Positions 1-5,792 of a stretch of DNA of 15,747 bases are shown here, piece after piece (positions within the stretch are counted from its first letter, which is position 1; the number at the start of each line of letters is the position of its first letter). Position numbers and translations under genes: made by a program. The DNA is taken from NCBI GenBank assembly GCA_001399805.1, contig LIHJ01000073.1, forward strand, positions 1 to 15,747. The letters run 5' to 3'. Source of the stretch: Candidatus Bathyarchaeota archaeon BA1 (lineage in GTDB: Archaea > Thermoproteota > Bathyarchaeia > Bathyarchaeales > Bathyarchaeaceae). The notes beneath the pieces are model-generated. The model was given only the letters and a program-made list of their open reading frames with translations, was not told the origin of the DNA and made no database searches.

Positions 1-318
1 ATCTTCGATACGGGTGCCACGAGGAGCTTCGTGAGCCTTGAAGTCGCCGAGAAGTTAGGCTACAGCAAGTACGATGAGCCCAAGGAGGTTCTGCTGGCAA
101 CCAAAGATAAGACAGCGTTGATTGTTGGAGAGCTAGTAGCGAGGGTTACAATGCTCGGATGTGAGCTTCCACTGAGTCACGTGTTTGGAGTCATTGAGAA
201 TCTTAGCTGCGATGTTATCATAGGGATGGATCTAATGGAGCCATATGAGGTCGAGGTGGACGTTAAGGAGGGTAAAGCTAGGTTCAAAAGGTTTCCACCG
301 ACAATAGAGATTGTGTAG
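1..318 (+). CDS. Clan AA (retropepsin-like) aspartic protease, N-terminus off the window
   Basis: The frame is open from base 1 and ends at TAG 316-318, so the gene starts to the left of the window. The visible 105 residues begin almost at the active site: FDTGATRSFVS gives the D-T-G-A signature of retroviral-type aspartic proteases, and IIGMDLME near the C-terminal third is the second conserved strand (IIGxDxL) of the same fold. Such single-domain proteins of about 110-140 residues act as homodimers. Archaeal members are stand-alone small genes of unknown substrate. Only a few N-terminal residues should be missing. It is followed at once by a broken ImmA/IrrE peptidase gene, but no functional link can be shown. 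Family assignment is fairly firm; the biological role is unknown. Confidence 0.75.
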   Translation: MFDTGATRSFVSLEVAEKLGYSKYDEPKEVLLATKDKTALIVGELVARVTMLGCELPLSHVFGVIENLSCDVIIGMDLMEPYEVEVDVKEGKARFKRFPPTIEIV

Positions 319-319
319 A

Positions 320-697
320 AGAGCCTTTGGGCAGAATAAGGAAGCCTATTTTAAAAATTTGAAAGTAATAGTCATTGACCCAAACTTGCATCCATACAAG
401 AAATGCCACCTAATAGCTCATGAGCCTAGCCATCACCTATTCCATAGGGAAAGAAGGGGGAAACTATTTCCTTAACGATAAAGATGACTTCCTAAATGCT
501 TTAAAGGTTAGGAAAAAAGAAAGGGGGCAGAAGTTTTCGCAGCTTACTTCCTAATGCCAGAAGAAAAATTAAATGTCATTCTGAGAGAAGAATGGGTTAA
601 AGAATCTCCAGACCCAATTCTAGAATTAGCCGAAGAGTTCCAAGTCTCAGAAAACTTTATGAGAAAAAGGCTTGAATTTGAGAATAAAAAGAGGTAA
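320..697 (+). pseudogene. Broken ImmA/IrrE-type metallopeptidase (DUF955-like)
   Basis: Three frame segments join into one recognisable protein. Segment one (about 320-452) reads VIVIDPNLHPYKK and then LIAHEPSHHLFH, an HExxH zinc-protease motif with the extra His typical of ImmA/IrrE. The frame then meets TAA at 473-475. Segment two (about 453-525), shifted by one base, continues as NYFLNDKDDFLNALK. Segment three (about 530-697), back in the first frame, reads FAAYFLMPEEKLNVILREEW and ends with LAEEFQVSENFMRKRLEF, matching the family's FAxxLLMP and VSexaMrxRL blocks. The two breaks lie at or near five-G runs (456-460 and 523-527). The N-terminal part before the zinc domain is missing or runs into the preceding gene. 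ImmA/IrrE proteins cleave repressors or act in toxin-antitoxin and mobile-element regulation. The family call is confident; whether the gene is dead or the breaks are sequencing indels is not decided. Confidence 0.72.
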
Positions 698-732
698 AAA
701 TAGATAGGTTGTTTCTATATAAATAATTAACC

Positions 733-993
733 ATGAAGAGAATTATTCAAGTCAAAATTTACAGAGGAGAGAAATATTACGTTGCCGAATGCCTTGATTT
801 ACCAGTGGTTTCTCAAGGGAAAACCTTAGATGAAGTGGTAGCCAATGTTAAAGAAGCGATTGAACTTCATTTGGAAGGGGAAGACCTAAAGGAATGGGAG
901 ATTTTACCCGATTTCTTAATCTTGATTAATCTGGAACTGCCAGCTTATGCAAAATGGGGGGGTACGCGAGAGTCAGAGGCGTTGATGAGGTAG
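733..993 (+). CDS. HicB-like antitoxin, orphan
   Basis: The protein has 86 residues. Its N-terminal 55 residues follow the HicB half-RNase-H-like fold: an opening beta strand (IIQVKIYRGEKYYVAECLDL), then VVSQGKTLDEVVANVKEAIE and the ELHLEGEDL helix. These match the usual Y-x-A-x-x-x-x-L...G-x-T-x-x-E-A pattern of type II antitoxins that neutralise the HicA mRNA interferase. No HicA-like ORF (a small double-stranded-RNA-binding-type domain with a catalytic His) is seen within 400 bases on either side, so it is an orphan or its partner is lost. The last 13 residues after a seven-G run (956-962) do not look family-like. A one-base change there would join the frame to a different tail (see 954-1049), so the C-terminus is uncertain. 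Confidence 0.75.
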   Translation: MKRIIQVKIYRGEKYYVAECLDLPVVSQGKTLDEVVANVKEAIELHLEGEDLKEWEILPDFLILINLELPAYAKWGGTRESEALMR

Positions 994-1049
994 ACGATGA
1001 ATTGATGGGCTGGATAAGATTAGCATATGATGAGCACGGTAAGCCATAG
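954..1049 (+). pseudogene. Residual coding tail overlapping the end of the HicB-like gene
   Basis: A 31-codon open stretch reads YARVRGVDEVDDELMGWIRL and ends with AYDEHGKP before TAG 1047-1049. The next frame immediately continues as AIVYISRGEKPVGGFRP to TGA 1094-1096. Both strings look like real protein (acidic helix, then a strand) and would join with a one-base shift near 1040. I do not recognise the family. It could be the displaced C-terminus of a lost gene, or the true end of the HicB-like protein if the seven-G run at 956-962 is miscounted. Reported as low-confidence remnant coding. Confidence 0.3.
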
Positions 1050-1092
1050 TGTATATTTCCAGAGGGGAAAAGCCTGTAGGCGGGTTTAGGCC

Positions 1093-1383
1093 ATGATGGT
1101 TGGAACAATCTTCCTTGTAGCTATGGTTTGTCTCTTCTCCGCCTCGTTGGGAGTGGCCTTGTCTCCATCGCGTCGCCAATACACGCGGTTGCGGTACGCC
1201 CTCACAGGTCTAGGCATGATATTCGCCCTTTTGGCGGTCCTTGTAAACGTAGGCCTGGAAAGCCGCTACGTAACCTACGAGGTGTTCCTCGGAGGACTGG
1301 GTGCGCTCTACGGCGCCGTACAGCTATGGGTCATCCATCTGGACGGCAGGATCGACAAGATCTTTGAGCTCCTTGCAGCTTGA
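1093..1383 (+). CDS. Small membrane protein, three predicted transmembrane helices
   Basis: The protein has 96 residues. Hydrophobic segments lie at about residues 4-24, 33-54 and 62-84, with a basic loop (PSRRQYTRLRY) between the first two and a short charged tail (HLDGRIDKIFELLAA). The first two helices are probably a hairpin, with the R-rich loop on the cytoplasmic side. No family recognised. The start is the first of two adjacent ATG codons (1093, 1096), with only a weak GGCGGG upstream. The coding sequence is clearly richer in G+C than its neighbours (for example 1150-1350), which suggests a different origin from the A/T-rich flanks. A second frame is open across 1128-1367, but its product is Arg/Pro-rich and not protein-like, so it is treated as a shadow. 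Confidence 0.55.
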   Translation: MMVGTIFLVAMVCLFSASLGVALSPSRRQYTRLRYALTGLGMIFALLAVLVNVGLESRYVTYEVFLGGLGALYGAVQLWVIHLDGRIDKIFELLAA

Positions 1384-1399
1384 AACGCGAGACGACGCG

Positions 1400-1410
1400 A
1401 AAATATAAAG
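1400..1410 (+). promoter_or_regulatory. TATA-like box with no gene behind it
   Basis: An archaeal TATA-like string (AAAATATAAAG, preceded by GCG) lies 17 bases after the membrane-protein gene. Nothing convincing is encoded in the next 150 bases, but a short element related to one near 4366 follows about 40 bases later. It may drive a small RNA or be a relic. Confidence 0.3.
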
Positions 1411-1490
1411 GGGGTGCGCGGTTGGCGATATATCCACTCCATGCTGAAAAATCCCAATCTGCTAAGTTTTCAGATCGATTCCGCATAACA
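1405..1490 (+). repeat. Intergenic element, copy 1 (related copy near 4336-4405)
   Basis: The core at 1447-1464 (AAAAATCCCAATCTGCTA) matches 4366-4383 at 17 of 18 bases. The similarity continues less exactly on both sides: AAAGGG plus a GCGG block before it, and TTTT then TCCGCAT after it. Read as protein, copy 1 gives RYIHSMLKNPNLLSFQI and copy 2 gives REYSTRKNPNMLAFGQI, with mostly conservative changes. It may therefore be a fragment of a repeated coding sequence or a conserved small RNA. The 183-base gap between genes (1384-1567) holds nothing else that I can support. Confidence 0.4.
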
Positions 1491-1533
1491 TGGCTATATC
1501 GAAGCTATTGGTATGAAAGGGATAAAGAGATAG

Positions 1534-1544
1534 TTTAATAAATT
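1534..1544 (+). promoter_or_regulatory. TATA-like promoter for the HD-domain gene
   Basis: TTTAATAAATT lies 27-37 bases upstream of the GTG at 1571 (24-34 upstream of TTG 1568). That is the distance expected for a leaderless archaeal transcript, and no Shine-Dalgarno sequence is present. It supports the start of the split HD gene being here rather than at the internal ATG 1807. Confidence 0.45.
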
Positions 1545-1567
1545 AATTCAAATATTCTGTTTAGAAA

Positions 1568-1774
1568 TTGGTGAACCGAAAAGTGAATTTTGAAAGGCGG
1601 AATTCGGAAAAGATTACGGTTCAGACTCCCTTATATGGAAAGCAAATGTTTAACGGGGTTCTGTCAAGGCTGCTCTCAACATTTGAGGTTAGAAGAATAG
1701 GGCGCATTAGCGCCATGGGGCGGCTTCAATATTTGAACCATTCCCGTATTACACCAGGCTTGAACACTCCATAG
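1568..1774 (+). pseudogene. N-terminal fragment of the frameshifted HD-domain phosphohydrolase
   Basis: This frame carries the opening of the HD phosphohydrolase that continues at 1807-2820. The stretch FEVRRIGRISAMGRLQY corresponds to the family's F-x-R-L-x-x-I-x-Q-L-G-x-x-x-Y segment, which normally runs into YPGxxHTRFEHSLGV. In this frame the sequence derails after about 1730, but the next frame supplies FEPFPYYTRLEHSIGVIHLI directly (from about 1732). A single lost T in the TTT at 1732-1734 explains the break. Possible starts are TTG 1568 or GTG 1571, both at the right distance from a TATA-like box. Repaired, the protein would be about 417 residues, normal for this family. Confidence 0.65.
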
Positions 1775-1806
1775 GAGTAATTCATTTAATTAAAAAACTC
1801 GGTGAA

Positions 1807-2820
1807 ATGCTTGAATTGCCAAAAGAGGAAATAACTAAGGCCGAAGTAGCAGGGCTATTACATGATTTAGGGCACACGCCATTTTCATACTCGACTGAGA
1901 AATATCTTAAAGAGTTTTACGGAAAAGACCATAAGGACCAAACCGCGGACATAATAACAGGAGCTTTCAGCAATTTTCCTGTTGACGTAACTATTTCAAC
2001 ACAATCTGTTCCCTCGATTTTGGAGGATTATAGCTACGACCCAAAGGAAATTGCAGCAATCGCTGTGAAACGAGGCGCTTACAGTGGACCCCAGTATTTG
2101 CAGGATATGTTAAACCAACCTTATGACTTAGATGTTCTTGATTCGGTTAACCGCTGGAGCGACATGGGTTCTACAAAGGTAAAAATAAACCCTTCAAAAA
2201 TGTTGAATGTTTACACAATTTATGGCGAAAGCTTAGTTTTCAATGGAAAAAGATTGAGTGAAGTAAGAAAATTAATCGCTGCAAGACTGTTCTTATTTCT
2301 TGAAAAATCGGTGGAGGAACGTGCTAATTTTCAAGCTGTGGATTTTATGATTGAGAAAGCAATTGACATGTGTCTTCAATCGGGCATTTTAAGCGAAGAT
2401 TTCGTTCTTATGGATGATTGGGAGCTTCTTAGACATTTAGAAGGCCATGAAAAAGCAAATCTGATAATAAGCAAAATGAAAATGGGACAGAGGTATCCAT
2501 GCCTGGTAATTAAAAAAATAGATGCCGACGCTCATAAGGATTTAAGCAAATGTATTAAGGAGCTTGAAACCGAGTTAGCAAAAGAAATGCAGGCAAACTT
2601 TTCAGAAGTTATCGTAAGAACACAACACTACCATTGGCCTGAATCACAGTATCCTATCCTAACGGAAAGGGGGCTCGTCCCAGTTTGTGAACTTATTGAT
2701 GAAGCAAAAACCAAGGACAGAGGATTTCTCCTACTTATTTATCACGCCAAACCTACACAAAAGACCGCTAATGCAATTCAGCACTGGGTTCGGCATTCTT
2801 TTCGAAATTTAGAAGCATGA
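1807..2820 (+). CDS. HD-domain metal-dependent phosphohydrolase (COG1078/dGTPase-like), main part of a frameshifted gene
   Basis: This is the larger intact part (337 residues from ATG 1807) of an HD-superfamily phosphohydrolase related to archaeal COG1078 and SAMHD1-like dNTPases. The HD signature is at residues 17-26 (LLHDLGHTPF, with H19-D20 and H23), a conserved H follows at 42 (DHKDQ), and the closing acidic block YDLDVLDSVNRW at 107-118 supplies the last metal-binding Asp. The first metal His (in LEHSIGV) lies upstream of ATG 1807 in the same frame, which is open back to 1711, so 1807 is not the native start. The remaining N-terminus is in another frame at 1568-1774. As it stands the ORF would lack the first metal ligand and be inactive. 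The likely reaction is nucleotide or nucleoside triphosphate hydrolysis; the substrate is unknown. The C-terminal 200 residues have no recognised domain. Confidence 0.8.
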   Translation: MLELPKEEITKAEVAGLLHDLGHTPFSYSTEKYLKEFYGKDHKDQTADIITGAFSNFPVDVTISTQSVPSILEDYSYDPKEIAAIAVKRGAYSGPQYLQDMLNQPYDLDVLDSVNRWSDMGSTKVKINPSKMLNVYTIYGESLVFNGKRLSEVRKLIAARLFLFLEKSVEERANFQAVDFMIEKAIDMCLQSGILSEDFVLMDDWELLRHLEGHEKANLIISKMKMGQRYPCLVIKKIDADAHKDLSKCIKELETELAKEMQANFSEVIVRTQHYHWPESQYPILTERGLVPVCELIDEAKTKDRGFLLLIYHAKPTQKTANAIQHWVRHSFRNLEA

Positions 2821-2898
2821 AAGAATAACATTTCATTAAGGCTCTTTTTTCAGAAGACTTACCCTAAGGCGAAGCTTAAAACGGAAAAAGAAAGAGTT

Positions 2899-2917
2899 TG
2901 TGGGTCATATCCCCACA
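2899..2917. terminator. Stem-loop between convergent genes
   Basis: TGTGGG (2899-2904) pairs with CCCACA (2912-2917) around a 7-base loop. It lies between the 3' ends of the HD gene (+) and the acetyltransferase gene (-), so it could end transcription from either side. Flanks are A/T-rich, with a T-run at 2844-2850. Confidence 0.35.
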
Positions 2918-2950
2918 GCTGTAAATCATTCCCAAGACGCTAAGTTTTGT

Positions 2951-3478
2951 TCATCGCTTAGATATTAGTATGGCGTAACAAGCTTCGTCATAGTACTTTC
3001 CATTGATTCTTACGCGTCTTCGTCTAACGCCTTCTAACTGGAATCCGGTCTTCTCGAGGATGTGTCTCATCGCTATGTTGTAAGCCAGAGTGTCAGCCTC
3101 GAGTCTTTTGAAGCCTTGCCTTCTCGCCAAATTTACACAGGCTTTCAGAAGTTTTGTTCCGATGCCTCTCCGTTGAAAATCAGGATGAACTGCGACGCCC
3201 ACCTCGCCAACATGCTTTATCTCGCCAATTTCTCCTTTCAATCTATGGATTCCAACGAAACCCACAATCCGTCCATCCAACAATGCCACAAGAAACTCGT
3301 CCCCTCTCTCGGAAATATTCTCTATAGATTTCTTAAAACTGGCAAACGCTCTTTCCACATCCCCTCCAAAGGCTGGAATGTCCCACCTTGCCACTTCAGG
3401 ATGCTCTTCTATCTCAGCCAGCCTTCGAAAATCTTCATCCGTTAATCTCCCTTCTCTTGCATTGAGCATCTTTAGCAT
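2951..3478 (-). CDS. GNAT-family N-acetyltransferase
   Basis: The protein has 175 residues, a normal single GNAT domain. Motif A, the acetyl-CoA pyrophosphate loop, is at about residues 93-110 (GVAVHPDFQRRGIGTKLL, with the Q/R-x-x-G-x-G core QRRGIG at 102-107). Motif B follows as LAYNIAMRHILEKTGFQLEG (131-150). The LYDGR/IVGF-type strand pair at 66-77 is also usual. RimI/RimJ-like members acetylate protein N-termini or small amines; the substrate here cannot be told. ATG 3478 is used because it is the first start before the conserved N-terminal helix, although ATG codon 4 is also possible. The gene is 102 bases downstream of the DUF169 gene on the same strand, so they may share a transcript. 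Confidence 0.85.
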   Translation of the reverse strand: MLKMLNAREGRLTDEDFRRLAEIEEHPEVARWDIPAFGGDVERAFASFKKSIENISERGDEFLVALLDGRIVGFVGIHRLKGEIGEIKHVGEVGVAVHPDFQRRGIGTKLLKACVNLARRQGFKRLEADTLAYNIAMRHILEKTGFQLEGVRRRRVRINGKYYDEACYAILISKR

Positions 3479-3580
3479 GATGAAACCTTCTCTAACACTA
3501 CAAATGACTTCTCAAGATAAAAGTGCATTTAAGTTAAAAAGAAGATTATTGGCGATCTTCTACGGCTTAAATATCAGTCT

Positions 3581-4294
3581 TTACTCTTGGGCTTTCCAGT
3601 CTGGGAGATGAGACTGTAACGCTTTAAGCATGCTGTCAAATAGCGGATAAGGTATAGATACCATGATTTCTTTCCCTGATAACCCAACAATGTATCTGCC
3701 GCCCGGGTCTCCGATTGTAAATGAAGGTTTCTTTGTTAGATATGGTCTTACAACAAGCGTTGAACACATGGCTGTCCCAGTATGACCGTAAACAAGTTCA
3801 CCTGTGTTATAGGAGTAAGCCCACAAGAGAAGCATCACTTGCTCTGGATTGCACCTAACCAAGACAAGGTCCGGTTCAAATGAAGCTTTTTCCAACGGTG
3901 ATATGCAAATCATTCCAGCCTCTTCAGGCTTTAGCGAAGTGAGACTTGAAATGTATTTTTCCACAACACTGTGAGAACAGTATGCATGAACCTCTTCAAC
4001 CCAGAAACGACAAACAGCTTCTTTATCACTCCAATCACGCAAACCAAGATGATGCATTCCAGGAAAACAGTCATGATTCTCAGCTGTCACGAAAAAAGCT
4101 TCACCCTTCAGCGCTTTCGCCCACGTTCTGCAAAACTCCATTTTTTCCTGAAGTTTAGGTAGGTTAGAAGGTGGTGCTTTTCCCAAACTCATGGCAATGG
4201 GAGGATAATTAAGTTGAAGCGTTCTTCTCAACAACGTACCCTTCTCCATTTGACTAAACGAGCTTGACATACCCATCTCCTGCTCTCTAATCAT
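3581..4294 (-). CDS. DUF169 family protein
   Basis: The protein has 237 residues and follows the DUF169 (COG2043) plan. LNYPPIAMSLG comes near the N-terminus, then MEFCRTWAKALKGEAFFVT, a Cys-Gly patch (CFPGMHHLGL), a central PLEKASFEPDLVLVRCNPEQ block, and a C-terminal segment (GTAMCSTLVVRPYLTKKPSF, then GLSGKEIMVSIPYP). The family is common in archaea and anaerobic bacteria; its function is not established. Conserved cysteines suggest metal, cofactor or thiol chemistry, which is inference. ATG 4294 is supported by a TATA-like box centred about 24 bases upstream (4314-4322) and no Shine-Dalgarno, which fits leaderless initiation. An internal Met (residue 7 or 9) is an alternative start. Confidence 0.85.
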   Translation of the reverse strand: MIREQEMGMSSSFSQMEKGTLLRRTLQLNYPPIAMSLGKAPPSNLPKLQEKMEFCRTWAKALKGEAFFVTAENHDCFPGMHHLGLRDWSDKEAVCRFWVEEVHAYCSHSVVEKYISSLTSLKPEEAGMICISPLEKASFEPDLVLVRCNPEQVMLLLWAYSYNTGELVYGHTGTAMCSTLVVRPYLTKKPSFTIGDPGGRYIVGLSGKEIMVSIPYPLFDSMLKALQSHLPDWKAQE

Positions 4295-4312
4295 GCCGTC
4301 CTAATTATTCCA

Positions 4313-4326
4313 CTATTTAAAAAATT
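4313..4326 (-). promoter_or_regulatory. TATA-like promoter for the DUF169 gene
   Basis: On the minus strand the sequence reads AATTTTTTAAATAG, centred about 24 bases before ATG 4294. That is the expected position for a leaderless archaeal start. Confidence 0.5.
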
Positions 4327-4335
4327 ATTGATAAA

Positions 4336-4405
4336 AAAGGGAGTTTGCGGGAGTATAGCACAAGGAAAAATCCCAATATGCTAGCTTTTGGACAAATCCG
4401 CATGG
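4336..4405 (+). repeat. Intergenic element, copy 2 (related to 1405-1490)
   Basis: The core 4366-4383 (AAAAATCCCAATATGCTA) is nearly identical to 1447-1464, with a shared AAAGGG...GCGG lead-in and a shared ATCCGCAT after it, with small gaps. It sits inside a 66-codon open frame (4345-4545) whose product I do not regard as a proven protein. From 4295 to 4507 nothing else is supported apart from the DUF169 promoter. Confidence 0.4.
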
Positions 4406-4507
4406 TCTCACTTTCTCTTTCTGAACAGCATCACGTTCTCAGGTGTCGTGCAAACAGTTGGATCGAGTCTTCAGAAGAAAAAATTCGCCTCCAGAGGACT
4501 TTTATAA

Positions 4508-4746
4508 GAGGAGATAGGGGTTTTCGGCTCTTATGTAAGAGGTGAGCAGAAGGGAGTGATCTGGATATGATCATAGAATTTGTGGGAGAAGAGTCTCTAA
4601 AGGGATTGGAGATTATGGGTTTAATGACGGGTTTGGAAGGCTATCTTGAGAAAATGCTTGGCATAAAATTGCACCTTGCATTAAAAAGACAAGCAGTCAA
4701 TTCAGATGAGTGGAGATACGTAGAAAAGGAGTTAATTTATGTTTGA
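4508..4746 (+). pseudogene. Broken minimal nucleotidyltransferase (MNT, antitoxin-type)
   Basis: Two frames join into the MNT fold found in HEPN-MNT toxin-antitoxin pairs. From 4514 the sequence reads IGVFGSYVRGEQKG, the GSxxxG nucleotidyltransferase loop. It then slips by one base near 4552-4556 (AAGGGAG) into a frame reading SDLDMIIEFVGEESLKGLEI, in which DLD are the catalytic aspartates. This frame ends with LEKMLGIKLHLALKRQAV and LIYV before TGA 4744-4746. This matches the family pattern G-S-D-L-D-h-h-V-E-F ... L-E-x-x-L-G-x-x-V-x-L. The helix before the loop is only partly recognisable, in yet another frame (EEKIRLQRTFIR, about 4477-4512), so the N-terminus is damaged too. No HEPN partner is visible next to it. 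The family call is good; loss of function is likely unless the indels are sequencing errors. Confidence 0.65.
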
Positions 4747-4893
4747 AATAGGTTGTCGATGATTTAAGCTTCTGCGCTAACTACAAAACAATCTCCAATT
4801 TGCTCACGATGGGATGAAAATCCAACATAGAATTCAATGATCGGTACCGTAGCCATAAAATTCAAGTCTCACGATGGTCGCCAAAACAAACCC
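4747..4893. other. Intergenic stretch without recognised features
   Basis: Between the MNT remnant and the methyltransferase promoter I see no tRNA, no HEPN-like coding segment and no repeat. Several frames are interrupted by stops throughout. Confidence 0.4.
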
Positions 4894-4901
4894 ATATAAA
4901 A
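4894..4901 (+). promoter_or_regulatory. TATA-like box that decides the methyltransferase start
   Basis: ATATAAAA lies 24-31 bases before ATG 4925. Transcription would begin at about 4920-4925, which excludes the in-frame ATG at 4874 and makes 4925 a leaderless start. Confidence 0.55.
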
Positions 4902-4924
4902 TGCAATTTCTTTATCTATTTTCC

Positions 4925-5779
4925 ATGAACACTGTTAGAAAGTATTACGACGAACACGCAGAAAGCGAGTGGAAGAGACTTTTCCGCGATGGGTATCACC
5001 GCCTTGAATTTCTTGTTACTACGCATTATCTGGAAAGGTATCTTCCTAAAACAGGACTTGTACTCGATGCAGGCGGGGGGCCAGGCAGATATAGCATCGA
5101 GTTGGCGAAGAAAGGTTATGATGTTGTTTTATTAGATATATCGCCAAAATGTCTTGAGGTAGCCGAGAAGAAAATAGCGAGAGCACATGTCGGAGGCAAA
5201 GTTAAACAGATTGTTGAAGGTTCGATCATAGACATGGGCGTATTCGACGACAAACAGTTTGATGCAGTTCTTTGTTTAGGGCCTTTCTCGCATTTAATTG
5301 AAAAGCTTCAAAGGGAGAAAGCTGCAAGTGAAATCGTAAGAGTAGCCAAGACTGGAGCGCCTCTTTTCATCTCTGTTGTCAGTCTGTATGGCGTGTTTAG
5401 AACCATACTGCAAAGGCTTCCAGATGTACTCACGGACCCGTCCCATGAGGAACTGTTCACTCATGGCATACATAGATGGCATGAAATTCGCCACAAAAGA
5501 GAGCATGGTTTCCCAGACGCTTACTTCTGGCATCCGACAGAGCTCAAAGAATTTTTCGAAAGTAAAGGAGTGAAGACGCTTCAAATGGCAACATGCGAGG
5601 GGCTCTCATCGCATCTTCAGGGACCGACCAACAAGCTATACGGAGATAAAGAGAAATGGACAAAATGGATAGGCATAATCCTCAAGACATGTGCAGACCC
5701 TGTCTTGCTGGGAATGGGAGAACACCTACTATACATTGGACAAAAACGAAACTGGCAGTCTTCATCAACGGCTGTTTAG
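4925..5779 (+). CDS. Class I SAM-dependent methyltransferase
   Basis: The product is 284 residues from ATG 4925. The Rossmann motif I is VLDAGGGPGRYSIELAKKG at about residues 46-64 (G-x-G-x-G), and motif II VVLLDIS follows at about 68-74, with the acidic residue that holds the SAM ribose. A late strand block, FDAVLCLGPFSHLIE, corresponds to motif IV/post-IV. The C-terminal half is longer than in minimal methyltransferases and contains a His/Trp-rich stretch (IHRWHEIRHKREHGFPDAY) that may form a substrate lid. The substrate is not predictable. The frame is also open to ATG 4874, but a TATA-like box at 4894-4901 and the conserved N-terminus (VRKYYDEHAESEW) favour 4925. A second, different methyltransferase begins just after the stop, probably in the same operon. 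Confidence 0.85.
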   Translation: MNTVRKYYDEHAESEWKRLFRDGYHRLEFLVTTHYLERYLPKTGLVLDAGGGPGRYSIELAKKGYDVVLLDISPKCLEVAEKKIARAHVGGKVKQIVEGSIIDMGVFDDKQFDAVLCLGPFSHLIEKLQREKAASEIVRVAKTGAPLFISVVSLYGVFRTILQRLPDVLTDPSHEELFTHGIHRWHEIRHKREHGFPDAYFWHPTELKEFFESKGVKTLQMATCEGLSSHLQGPTNKLYGDKEKWTKWIGIILKTCADPVLLGMGEHLLYIGQKRNWQSSSTAV

Positions 5780-5792
5780 GGAAACATGGAGG

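Noticed and set aside
1128..1367. 79-codon frame inside the membrane-protein gene
   Set aside because: The product is Arg/Pro-rich with no structure, whereas the overlapping frame encodes clear transmembrane helices.
4345..4545. 66-codon open frame on the plus strand
   Set aside because: The product shows no domain or consistent composition. Its 3' part overlaps the MNT remnant in another frame and its 5' part is the repeated element.
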